A DNA stretch of 60,724 nucleotides from JANMEX01 sp041751995 (lineage in GTDB: Bacteria; Pseudomonadota; Alphaproteobacteria; Rhizobiales; Rhizobiaceae), in assembly GCA_041751995.1 (NCBI GenBank), contig JBGSHY010000040.1, positions 1 through 60,724 of the forward strand. Direction: 5' to 3'. Of the stretch, positions 34,448 through 41,533 are shown one piece after another; position 1 is the first letter of the stretch, and every line of letters starts with the position of its first letter. The notes beneath the pieces were generated by a model that saw only the letters and a program-made list of their open reading frames with translations, ran no database searches and was not told the origin of the DNA. The position numbers and the translations under genes were made by a program.

Positions 34448-34949
34448 TGGCGTCACCGGCGGGGATCATGGCTGACTTTGTCTGCTGTTTCAGTTTGGCT
34501 GCGGTGGCGTGGAGAGCCTTGGCGGCTTCGGCGAGATGAGCACCAGCGGCTGCACCGGCTGTCACAGCATCAAGAGCAGCAAACCGCTTCGCCGATCTGC
34601 GCTTGGCCATCCAGACACGCCTGTCGTAAGCAATCCGTTCTTTGGCGGCGCGTTCGTTCTCCGCCGTGATCATGTCTGCAGGATTGCCATCCAGATCGAT
34701 CCGGTGGCGACCGGCGATCATGTTGACCAGGTATTTGTGGCCGGTGGTGTAGTCTCGGAGGGTTGCCTTGATGATCCGGAGGTTAAGCTCTGGATATGCC
34801 TCATGAGCACGCCGGCACAATTCTTTGCTGATGCCGATCTTGAGCGGCGTCTTGTCACCACCCTTTGGGGCGACGCATTTTGGGAAAAGAAGATGCAGGG
34901 CCAAGCGACCGCGCAAGATTTCGTCGTGGGTAGCCCCGCTTCGTGCCAT
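34440..34949 (-). CDS. Phage ProQ/FinO-domain RNA chaperone
   Basis: First gene of the left operon, 169 residues. The N-terminal domain matches ProQ/FinO: LALHLLFPKCVAPKGGDKTP, LKIGISKELCRRAHEAYPEL, AtlRDYTTGHKYL-type helix and AGRHRIDLDGNPADMITAEN. Family members bind structured 3' ends of small RNAs and mRNAs. The C-terminus (about 115-169) is Ala/Lys-rich and likely disordered, as usual for these proteins. Transcribed from the operator-covered promoter at 35028-35069. Confidence 0.8.
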   Translation of the reverse strand: MARSGATHDEILRGRLALHLLFPKCVAPKGGDKTPLKIGISKELCRRAHEAYPELNLRIIKATLRDYTTGHKYLVNMIAGRHRIDLDGNPADMITAENERAAKERIAYDRRVWMAKRRSAKRFAALDAVTAGAAAGAHLAEAAKALHATAAKLKQQTKSAMIPAGDANV

Positions 34950-35027
34950 GCAATAACTCCCGTTTTGGTAAACAGGGCAGATCAGCGTGTAGCTTCTTCG
35001 TGCCCTGCCGATTGCTCGGATGGGCTG

Positions 35028-35069
35028 AACATAACATTTACATGAAGGGTGTCAACACAGATTGTGTAA
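35028..35069 (-). promoter_or_regulatory. Left early promoter with operator (site B)
   Basis: On the minus strand TTGACA (35055-35050) and TATGTT (35033-35028) are 16 bases apart, pointing at the ProQ operon. TTACAC (35069-35064) lies 8 bases upstream of TTGACA. The same TTACAY-N8-TTGACA arrangement recurs at 36734-36753 and 51676-51657. Confidence 0.65.
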
Positions 35070-35129
35070 AATAAGCGCAAAAATGTTTGCTTGGTTACAC
35101 GTCTTGACATGATGGGTGTTGGGAGAGCA

Positions 35130-35165
35130 AAAAGAAAACCTTCGCAGCGGGTTAAGCGGCGAAGG
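35130..35165 (-). terminator. Intrinsic terminator of the repressor operon
   Basis: On the minus strand CCTTCGC (35165-35159) pairs with GCGAAGG (35145-35139) across a 13-base loop, followed by TTTTCTTTTT (35138-35129). It would end transcripts of the repressor/membrane-protein operon, or a separate small RNA, before the left promoter. Confidence 0.75.
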
Positions 35166-35285
35166 GGCTGACAGTCCAATTGCTAACTGTCGTATAAAAG
35201 CCCCGACGAAAAAACGCAACCCGCTGAGACTGAAATTGTCAAGATCTTGTGTCTGCTCGGATGCTCCCGGCAAGATTTAGACAAT
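35139..35285. ncRNA. Densely structured stretch, candidate phage small RNA
   Basis: Several helices nest: AGCGGGTT (35146-35153) with AACCCGCT (35218-35225), GGGGCT (35164-35169) with AGCCCC (35199-35204), GACAGT (35170-35175) with ACTGTC (35186-35191), and a separate ATTGTC-AAG-ATCTTG (35235-35249) with CAAGAT-TTA-GACAAT (35271-35285). The terminator stem at 35139-35165 shares bases with the outermost helix, so either a pseudoknot or two alternative folds. No gene is seen here. A terminator-ended minus-strand RNA is the best guess. Confidence 0.45.
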
Positions 35286-35644
35286 AGCGGTCAGCGGCTG
35301 ATGGTTTTTGAGGGATGTCCTCAGCGCCCCGAGAAGCGGGTGATCATTCCAAAGCGGTTATCTGGTGCCAGGCTCACCGGAACGGTCCAAGCGGGTTAGG
35401 CGCCGTTCGACTGGATTCTGTGCGTCCTGAGAAGTGAACCGACGATCTGCTCTCATACATGGGAATGGTGTGGCTACCAGTGAAAAAGGCAGTCGGGGAT
35501 ACTTGGAATTGAAAGCACAGCGGTCTGCCGGCATATGGCAGAACGGAAAAGACGGAACCTCTCGGGTATGAGAGTGAACGTCTTGATAGACTGGACTCTG
35601 TCTAAAAGTCAGAAAATGAGAGTCTATAAGCGCGAGGTTGACGA
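35286..35644. other. Gene-free interval with small hairpins
   Basis: No convincing coding frame. Local hairpins: TCTGCC/GGCAGA (35524-35529, 35537-35542) and CTCTC/GAGAG near 35570, plus scattered GAGAGT repeats up to 35640. It may be the 3' untranslated region of the repressor operon. Confidence 0.4.
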
Positions 35645-35947
35645 TCAAAGCCGAATAAACAGAAACCCATAAATCACCGCGGATACAACGGCAGCGGCCA
35701 AGATTGCGACTTGGTGAATGAATTTGATCTTGAGCGCAGTGGCCAGCACAAAGTAGGCAACCAAGCCAGCAGCCTCCGGGATTGCCCCGAGATCATCAGG
35801 GCTTGTGCTGTCAACAATCATCGGGACCACAATGGCGGCGAGCATCGCCAGCGCTCCTTTCCAGATCGGGATTTGAAGCCAGTAGGAAGCACCAATGCTG
35901 ACCACGATAGCCAGCAGGTTCAACAGCATAACGGTCTGGTCGGTCAT
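35645..35947 (-). CDS. Small phage membrane protein in the immunity operon
   Basis: 100 residues with three hydrophobic helices (about 8-45, 62-98) and few charged residues. It starts in an ATGA overlap with the repressor stop, so both are made from the same message in the lysogen. A superinfection-exclusion or defence role is possible from position only. Confidence 0.6.
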   Translation of the reverse strand: MTDQTVMLLNLLAIVVSIGASYWLQIPIWKGALAMLAAIVVPMIVDSTSPDDLGAIPEAAGLVAYFVLATALKIKFIHQVAILAAAVVSAVIYGFLFIRL

Positions 35948-36690
35948 ATCGCGGTCATCCTGAACACAACGCGGCCCATAATGCGCAGATCTTCTCCCAT
36001 TTCAATGCGGGTTGGGTGATTCGGATTGTCGGACCTGATTTCGAATTTTGGCTCCGGATCACTGATCTGGGTAATTCTGGTGATCCGCTTCACGATAATT
36101 TCCCCGAAAAGGTCTGCCAGAGCATAGAAGCCATCCGGCGACGGGTGTTTGTGCTTCACGTCGATGAAGACGATATCGGTGCTTCGAATTGTCGGTTCGT
36201 TCGAATCCCCTTTGACCGGGATTGCTACCACCTGGTTCGTTTTCATTCTTATCGCAGCGAGAAAACCAGCAGGAACACGCCAGTAATCAGACACCGCCTC
36301 GGCAGCGATCTGTTGTCCGTTAACAGTTGTGACGACGTCTGTTGCTAGGCCGCCGCCACCCATTCCGGCAAACAAATCGATCTCGGGAATACCGTCGGCC
36401 GGCACACCAAACGGGCCGGCTTCACCAAAACTCATTCCACTGTCGCTGTTGTATTCGGTGACATAAACGCTCGGGCCATCGCCTTCGCCAGACATCAGCC
36501 ATTCCGGTTTGACCTTGAATTTCTTGGCATATTTCACGGCATGTTCGTATCTGAATTTGTTCTGCCCGTTCTCGTGGGCAAGGTAGCTCGACGTCTTCAT
36601 CCCGAGCGCCGAAGCCGCATGTGTTGCGCGCTCGAAGCCAGCTTTTTCCCTCGCTTCACGTAACCGCTCAAAAGGCTCCTTTCCATCCAT
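35944..36690 (-). CDS. Phage repressor, HTH plus S24 peptidase-like domain
   Basis: 248 residues from ATG 36690, preceded by AGGAGG. The N-terminal HTH reads FERLREAREKAGFERATHAA, ALGMKTSSYLAHENGQNKFR. The C-terminal LexA/CI-like domain has VKGDSNEPTIRSTDIVFID with the catalytic Ser and EIIVKRITRI with the partner Lys, suggesting RecA-stimulated self-cleavage. The cleavage site itself was not identified. It maintains lysogeny, probably binding the three TTACAY-N8-TTGACA sites. Confidence 0.88.
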   Translation of the reverse strand: MDGKEPFERLREAREKAGFERATHAASALGMKTSSYLAHENGQNKFRYEHAVKYAKKFKVKPEWLMSGEGDGPSVYVTEYNSDSGMSFGEAGPFGVPADGIPEIDLFAGMGGGGLATDVVTTVNGQQIAAEAVSDYWRVPAGFLAAIRMKTNQVVAIPVKGDSNEPTIRSTDIVFIDVKHKHPSPDGFYALADLFGEIIVKRITRITQISDPEPKFEIRSDNPNHPTRIEMGEDLRIMGRVVFRMTAI

Positions 36691-36732
36691 TGTGTTTCCT
36701 CCTCTGTGAAAAATCACACTCTACTGAAAATA

Positions 36733-36775
36733 GTTACACGCATCATGTTGACACGCAATTATTCTCCGCTAACAT
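36733..36775 (+). promoter_or_regulatory. Right early promoter with operator (site A)
   Basis: TTGACA (36748-36753) and TAACAT (36770-36775), 16 bases apart, drive the Cro-like operon. TTACAC (36734-36739) lies 8 bases upstream of the -35, as at sites B and D. GTGAAAAATCAC (about 36706-36717), a short palindrome beside the repressor start, may be a further site or the leader of the divergent repressor message. Confidence 0.65.
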
Positions 36776-36812
36776 GGTTTATGTAAATTCTATTCAATAT
36801 CGAAGGATCAAC

Positions 36813-37043
36813 ATGAAAATTGCCAATGTGACGAGGCTGGTTTCTGCCTTGGGCAAGGACTCCGAGATCCACCGCTATCTGGGCGACACCGCCCACCCGT
36901 CGACAGTCCAACGTTGGCGGGTGGCTGGAGCCATCCCGGTCAAGTGGTGGAGAAAGCTCATCGTTCTCGGCAACCAGAAGGGCGTCAATCTCGACGCCGA
37001 AAAAATGCTCTCAATCCATGAAGGGGAGGAAATCGATGTCTAA
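36813..37043 (+). CDS. Cro-like HTH protein (carph-isopro type)
   Basis: 76 residues. MKIANVTRLVSALGKDSEIH, RYLGDTAHPSTVQRWRVAGA and IPVKWWRKLI show a small HTH of the carph-isopro type often found at the Cro/CII position. Divergent from the repressor and first gene of the right early operon. GGAT precedes the ATG weakly. Confidence 0.7.
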   Translation: MKIANVTRLVSALGKDSEIHRYLGDTAHPSTVQRWRVAGAIPVKWWRKLIVLGNQKGVNLDAEKMLSIHEGEEIDV

Positions 37044-37728
37044 TTTTGCGATTTCCACTCTCCCGAATGTGAACAGCGCAAGCCTGCCACGCACGTATGA
37101 GGCAGCAAAAACCGCCCTTGCAGAGTGCTCAAATATCGATGAGTGCCAGACATGGGCAGACAAGGCCGCCGCACTGGCGTCTTACGCCAAGCAGTCCAAA
37201 GACGAGTCGCTGATGAAATACGCGGTCCGCATCCGCGACCGTGCAATCAGGCGAACCGGTGAATTGTTGAAGCAGATTGAGCCGCAACAGGGTGGCGACC
37301 GGAAGTCGGGTGAATATCTAAGTACCGGCACCGGTACATTGATCACCCGGTCCGAGGCCGCCGAACAGGCCGGCCTTTCCAAGCGTCAAAAGGACACGGC
37401 GATTCAGGTCGCCAACATCCCAGCCGCTCAATTCGAAGCCTTGGTCGAGAGCGATTCCCCGCCGTCTGTAACCAAGCTGGCAGAGATCGGCACGCAGGCC
37501 GCGCCGAAGCCAAAGTCAGATCCGCTCGCGTTTTTGAACGGTCGAGATCCGAAGGAGTGGGGGCGATCCGCTCAGTTCATCGGCGCATTTGAGGACTACC
37601 TCACAACACTCAATGAATTTGATCTTGATGTGACCCTGTCTGGCCTGAAGCCGGAAGAAGCCGGCGAGGTTCGCACGCTCATCGCAAAGATCGACACCCT
37701 CCACGATGCCATAGCGACAAGGATTTGA
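37036..37728 (+). CDS. Hypothetical phage protein
   Basis: 230 residues, helical: TYEAAKTALAECSNIDECQT, WADKAAALASYAKQSKDESL, AVRIRDRAIRRTGELLKQIE, then an HTH-like LITRSEAAEQAGLSKRQKDT. This layout is common in phage early operons beside methyltransferases. Overlaps the Cro-like gene by 8 bases. Role unknown. Confidence 0.65.
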   Translation: MSNFAISTLPNVNSASLPRTYEAAKTALAECSNIDECQTWADKAAALASYAKQSKDESLMKYAVRIRDRAIRRTGELLKQIEPQQGGDRKSGEYLSTGTGTLITRSEAAEQAGLSKRQKDTAIQVANIPAAQFEALVESDSPPSVTKLAEIGTQAAPKPKSDPLAFLNGRDPKEWGRSAQFIGAFEDYLTTLNEFDLDVTLSGLKPEEAGEVRTLIAKIDTLHDAIATRI

Positions 37729-37730
37729 TC

Positions 37731-38165
37731 ATGTCTGGGAACTCTATCCGTAAGGAAATTAGGGGCTTCATAACTCAAAGACTTTCATCTGGAAGCCCTG
37801 TCTACGTCGACTGGATTGTCCATGAGTTTGTCTCAACAAAGTCGGCGATTTTCGGTCCCGATGCCGAATTTTACAGAGTGTGTGCCTTCCGGGAAGTCGG
37901 CCGCGAAATGAAGTCCGTTGTCGGAAAATATGATGTCGATGCGGACGATGATGAGCAAGATCACATTCCCGGAATTGGCGATGTTTCAAGGGCCTACCCA
38001 ATCATTCGATGCGGCAAACGGATGATAGCCCTCATCGAAGATTGTACCGACCTCGAACTCCTTAAGCGTTCCGATGAACTTCAAGCAATGGCTCGCGGTT
38101 GCGCCCGCCACGCCAGAAGCCTCCGGCGCTACGTCTCCAGCAGAAAAACCAGAGCAGCAGCTTAA
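37731..38165 (+). CDS. Hypothetical phage protein
   Basis: 144 residues with MSGNSIRKEIRGFITQRLSS at the N-terminus and a basic C-terminal tail (RHARSLRRYVSSRKTRAAA). ATG 37731 starts just after the previous stop. No recognised family; the mixture of an acidic middle (DVDADDDEQDH) and basic tail suggests nucleic acid contact. Confidence 0.55.
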   Translation: MSGNSIRKEIRGFITQRLSSGSPVYVDWIVHEFVSTKSAIFGPDAEFYRVCAFREVGREMKSVVGKYDVDADDDEQDHIPGIGDVSRAYPIIRCGKRMIALIEDCTDLELLKRSDELQAMARGCARHARSLRRYVSSRKTRAAA

Positions 38166-38182
38166 CCAATAAGGAAAAAGCC

Positions 38183-38830
38183 ATGTCTAACGCGATCAAA
38201 AATACCCCATCGAAGGAAGCGATGGATGCGCACCAGTTGCAGAAGCTGATGCGCGCCAATGACAATTTCCAGGAAGCCAAGAATGAGCACCAGTCGGTGG
38301 TCAAGTCTGTCGAGGCCAAGGGCGTCCACCTCAAGGCGGCGGCCCGTGCCATCAAGATCAAGAATTCTGGCAAGTCGGAAGACGCGGTCGAGGAACTGAA
38401 GTGCCTGTTCTTGTATCTGCGAATTCTTGGATACCCGATCACCACCGAACAGCTTGATATGTTCTCGGCCATTGATGAACGGACGCCGGACATCGAGAAG
38501 GCTTACGAGCGCGGTCTGATGGCAGGCCGGCTCGGGCAGGGCGACGGCGAAAATCCATATTCGATTGCCAGCGCTCAGGGCCAGAAGTTCCTCGAAGGCA
38601 TGGCTGTCGGCACCGAAGAACGCCGGCTCATCCTCAGCCTCGAAGCCACGTCCGACGGCGATGAAATCCTCGAAGGATCTCGTGGTGAAATTGGCGATGG
38701 CGACGACGATGATGGCGACAGCGAAGACGACGGCGTCTCAGACCTGGTCGACGAATCCACCACCGAAGACGATCCATTCAGTGCCCCGGGCCCAGACGTA
38801 ATTGATCCCGGGAACACGACGGCTCACTAG
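38183..38830 (+). CDS. GapR/DUF2312-like and RMF-like phage protein with acidic tail
   Basis: 215 residues in three parts. Residues about 12-95 resemble DUF2312/GapR (QLQKLMRANDNFQEAKNEHQ, AVEELKCLFLYLRILGYPIT), a DNA-binding family that senses overtwisted DNA. Residues about 110-145 resemble ribosome modulation factor (AYERGLMAGRLGQGDGENPY to FLEGMAVG). The last 50 are highly acidic (DGDDDDGDSEDDGVSDL). AAGGAA precedes ATG 38183. Confidence 0.55.
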   Translation: MSNAIKNTPSKEAMDAHQLQKLMRANDNFQEAKNEHQSVVKSVEAKGVHLKAAARAIKIKNSGKSEDAVEELKCLFLYLRILGYPITTEQLDMFSAIDERTPDIEKAYERGLMAGRLGQGDGENPYSIASAQGQKFLEGMAVGTEERRLILSLEATSDGDEILEGSRGEIGDGDDDDGDSEDDGVSDLVDESTTEDDPFSAPGPDVIDPGNTTAH

Positions 38831-38871
38831 GCGCCTCCTCCGCGCTTAGGCCCGACCGCAGGCGTCTTTGC

Positions 38872-38910
38872 GGGAGGGGCAGGTTACGTCTTCGCCTGCC
38901 CCGACCTCCC
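38872..38910 (+). other. Strong hairpin upstream of the methyltransferase gene
   Basis: GGGAG-GGGCAGG (38872-38883) pairs with CCTGCCC-(3-base bulge)-CTCCC (38895-38910), loop 11 bases, ending 20 bases before ATG 38931. No T-run, so more likely a regulatory or processing structure than a terminator. Confidence 0.5.
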
Positions 38911-38930
38911 AATCAACAAATGGAGCCACA

Positions 38931-40145
38931 ATGCTTTCTGAAGTGACCACCGAAGTTGCGCCAAAGGTTGGCGCGTTGTTTTCCGAGTACGCAAACCTTT
39001 TCCCAATGATTGATGGTGATGCCAGAGACCGGCTGAAGGCTGATATTGGGGCCCACGGTGTCCGTGATCCCATCGTGTTCATGGATGGCCAGATCCTCGA
39101 CGGCCGCAACCGGTACACCATCGCCCGCGAATTGCTGATCGATTACCCGCGTTGCGACTTTATTGGGCGAGATCCGGCGGCATATGTGGTGTCAAAGAAC
39201 CTGCACCGCCGCCACCTGACCGACCAGCAGCGTTCGATGATCGCCGCAAAGTTGGCAAAGCTCACAGTTGGCAGGCCGTCGGAAATGGCGCCGGCTGGCG
39301 GAATTAGTAGCGCCGCCGCCGCCGAGATGCTGAAAGTCTCAGAGAGATCCGTTGAGCGGGCAAAGGTGGTGGTCAACTCAGGCACCGCCGGTCTACAGAC
39401 TGCTACAGTTGACAGCACAGTTACCCTATCGGCCGCCGCGGAAATTGCGACACTTCCGGCCGCCGAGCAGGAGCGGATTGTAAAGTCCGCCGACCCAAAG
39501 GTCTTTGCCAAGGTGGTCAAGGAAATCCGCGCCGCCAAGCAGGTCGAGAAGAAAGCCCGCCGGACCGAGCGCGAGGCCGAACTAGGGCAGAAACAACGCG
39601 ATCTTCCGGACGCAAACTTCGGTGTGATCTACGCAGATCCAGAGTGGAAATTTGCCGTCTACAGCGCTGAAACCGGCATGGATCGCTCGGCCGACAATCA
39701 CTATCCGACCAGCGCGACCGAAGTGATTTGTGCCCGCCCGGTCGGATCGATCGCTGCCACTGACAGCGTCCTGTTTCTCTGGGCAACTTCGCCGATGATC
39801 AAGGATGCGCTTCAGGTGATGGAAGCGTGGGGCTTTGATTACAAGTCACAGTGCATCTGGTTCAAGACTCGCACCGGCGAGGCCCGTGGGTCTGGTTACT
39901 GGTTCACCGGCGAGCATGAAATCCTTCTGGTTGGCACGCGCGGAAACATTCCAGCGCCGGCACCAGGCACGCAATGGCGATCGGTGTTTGAAGCGCCGGT
40001 TGGCGAGCATTCCGCCAAGCCTGAGATCTTCGCAGAGATGATCGAGGCTTATTTCCCGAACCTCCCCAAGATTGAACTCAATCGACGCGGACCGGCCCGA
40101 GATGGCTGGATGGCGTGGGGGAATGAAGCAGAGGAAACAGCATGA
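38931..40145 (+). CDS. ParB-N / MT-A70 methyltransferase fusion
   Basis: 404 residues in two domains. The first is ParB-like (RLKADIGAHGVRDPIVFMDG, QILDGRNRYTIAREL) followed by an HTH (AAEMLKVSERSVERAKVVV). The second, from about 225, is an MT-A70-type N6-adenine methyltransferase: NFGVIYADPEWKF with DPEW instead of DPPW near 236, LFLWATSPMIKDALQVMEAW and ETHEILLVGTRG-like sequence. It may modify phage DNA or RNA, guided by the ParB/HTH part. Confidence 0.85.
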   Translation: MLSEVTTEVAPKVGALFSEYANLFPMIDGDARDRLKADIGAHGVRDPIVFMDGQILDGRNRYTIARELLIDYPRCDFIGRDPAAYVVSKNLHRRHLTDQQRSMIAAKLAKLTVGRPSEMAPAGGISSAAAAEMLKVSERSVERAKVVVNSGTAGLQTATVDSTVTLSAAAEIATLPAAEQERIVKSADPKVFAKVVKEIRAAKQVEKKARRTEREAELGQKQRDLPDANFGVIYADPEWKFAVYSAETGMDRSADNHYPTSATEVICARPVGSIAATDSVLFLWATSPMIKDALQVMEAWGFDYKSQCIWFKTRTGEARGSGYWFTGEHEILLVGTRGNIPAPAPGTQWRSVFEAPVGEHSAKPEIFAEMIEAYFPNLPKIELNRRGPARDGWMAWGNEAEETA

Positions 40146-40576
40146 AATTTATGAGGGGTATATTCGCGGCAGCATTCATTGCGGGGGCAACACCTATAGC
40201 CAATGCAGCCGATCTTCTCTCCGTCATGTCTCGATATGAAGGCATGCACGAGGTCCGGAACCGCAAGGCACTCAAAGCCATGCTGAAGATCGACCCGCGC
40301 AGGATTCCGTGGTGCGGCGCAATGCTCACCTATGTCGTCAAGAAGGCTGGAAAACGCCCGCCTGCAGGTTCGCTGCGTGCTGCATCATGGAAGCACTACG
40401 GCAAGGCAGTGAAGCGCTCTCAGGCTCGCCGAGGCGATGTGGTGGTGGTGCGCGGCGGCCGGCATGTGATTGTGTTCCAGAAGTGGAGCGGTAATCGCGC
40501 CTGCGGCAAGGGTGGCAACACTTCCAACCGGGTCAAAACCGCCTGTTATGGCGGAGTCGTGGCGGTGCGCCGATGA
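40142..40576 (+). CDS. TIGR02594/CHAP-like secreted hydrolase
   Basis: 144 residues with a signal peptide (FMRGIFAAAFIAGATPIANA). The mature part has the Cys-His arrangement of TIGR02594/NlpC-P60-type amidases: IDPRRIPWCGAMLTYVVKKA (Cys), RRGDVVVVRGGRHVIVFQKW (His). It probably cleaves cell-wall peptides outside the inner membrane. Unusually it lies in the early operon, between a methyltransferase and a resolvase gene. Confidence 0.75.
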   Translation: MKFMRGIFAAAFIAGATPIANAADLLSVMSRYEGMHEVRNRKALKAMLKIDPRRIPWCGAMLTYVVKKAGKRPPAGSLRAASWKHYGKAVKRSQARRGDVVVVRGGRHVIVFQKWSGNRACGKGGNTSNRVKTACYGGVVAVRR

Positions 40577-40695
40577 TCCACGAACTCATTCAAGAATATG
40601 GCCTGGTGCCATTTGGTTGTGGCGTTGTTGTCGCCGTTCTCTTTGTCGCCGCATGCGTCTCTCACTTCATTGGATGGATGAACGGATCATGGTGA
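40573..40695 (+). CDS. 40-residue single-helix membrane protein
   Basis: ATG 40573 overlaps the hydrolase stop (ATGA), and the end overlaps the next start by 7 bases. The product is one transmembrane helix (VPFGCGVVVAVLFVAACVSH) with a short tail. Beside a secreted cell-wall hydrolase it could be a holin or spanin-like partner; this is positional inference. Confidence 0.5.
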   Translation: MIHELIQEYGLVPFGCGVVVAVLFVAACVSHFIGWMNGSW

Positions 40696-41282
40696 ACCTT
40701 CTCGCAATTGACCCATCTACAAACGCCGGGTGGGCTCTCCGGCTTGATGACGGCAAGATCTTCTATGGCAGTTGGAAACTGAAAAAACCAACCGAGAAGA
40801 TCATGAACGGGTATGTGTATATTCGGTATGGCCAAGCGATCAGCCAAACACTCAAGGATCACGGCGTCTCGCCAAACCAATGCCGGATCGCGATCGAGGG
40901 CGAGTCTTACAATTCCATAGGCACTGAGCAGTCGAAGGATTTGCGCGCCGGGTGGTTTAACATTCTCGACTTCTGGTGTGCTTGGAAGGGAGCAATATCT
41001 CTCGTCAAGTGCCCTCCGATGGCTTGGAGGAAAGCATTCATTCAAGCCACCCAGGCTCCAAAGGAAATCAAAGATCCGGACGATCGCCGCGAATGGATCA
41101 AGACGCGCGTAATCTCAGAATGTGAAAAGCGCGGCTGGAAACCAAAAAATGACAATGAGGCTGATGCCCTCGGGATCCTTCTCTGGTTCTACAATGGCGG
41201 CGACACGGTCCAGGAGACGCGCAAGGCCAACAAGAAAGCCAAGACCGTTGCCAAGCGCGCTCAGACAAGGATAAAACTGTGA
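40689..41282 (+). CDS. RuvC-like Holliday junction resolvase
   Basis: 197 residues with an RNase H-fold pattern: LLAIDPSTNAGWALRLDDGK (first Asp), IAIEGESYNS (Glu) and DNEADALGILLWF (Asp pair). Phage RuvC homologues resolve junctions before packaging. A basic C-terminal tail (KANKKAKTVAKRAQTRIK) follows. Confidence 0.82.
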   Translation: MVNLLAIDPSTNAGWALRLDDGKIFYGSWKLKKPTEKIMNGYVYIRYGQAISQTLKDHGVSPNQCRIAIEGESYNSIGTEQSKDLRAGWFNILDFWCAWKGAISLVKCPPMAWRKAFIQATQAPKEIKDPDDRREWIKTRVISECEKRGWKPKNDNEADALGILLWFYNGGDTVQETRKANKKAKTVAKRAQTRIKL

Positions 41283-41533
41283 TCCCATACGTAGGCAAAG
41301 AGGAATATTCGATCACAGACACCACCGGCGCAGTCCACCAGATATCGGTTTTTGTCTGGCATAGATGTCGCAAGGCTTACAGCATGTTCAAGAGAGGCTG
41401 CGACACCACTGACATTGCGCGGCACTTCTTCCAGTCAGAAGCCATTTCGTCCCGGTACATTGATATCGGCCGGCACATAGAAACCGGCAAGCCGTGCCCT
41501 GTTTCTCGGGTTTACATCAGGGGCCATGCATGA
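41279..41533 (+). CDS. Small phage protein (84 aa)
   Basis: GTG start at 41279, overlapping the resolvase end. YSMFKRGCDTTDIARHFFQS looks like an HTH of an Arc/resolvase-like type, followed by EAISSRYIDIGRHIE. Directly before the helicase gene, overlapping by 4 bases. Possibly a helicase loader or regulator; not recognised. Confidence 0.55.
   Translation: MIPYVGKEEYSITDTTGAVHQISVFVWHRCRKAYSMFKRGCDTTDIARHFFQSEAISSRYIDIGRHIETGKPCPVSRVYIRGHA

Noticed and set aside
35095..35109. A fourth operator at TTACAC-TTGACA (plus strand)
   Set aside because: The two halves are only 3 bases apart and no -10 box follows, so it does not match the 8-base layout, although TTACAC may still be a half-site.
34982..35273. 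Short minus-strand frames across the left promoter
   Set aside because: They run through the operator, promoter and terminator and are better explained as non-coding control DNA.
35358..35648. A 96-codon minus-strand frame in the gap next to the immunity operon
   Set aside because: Pro/Arg/Ser-rich composition, many local hairpins, no ribosome site; treated as non-coding.
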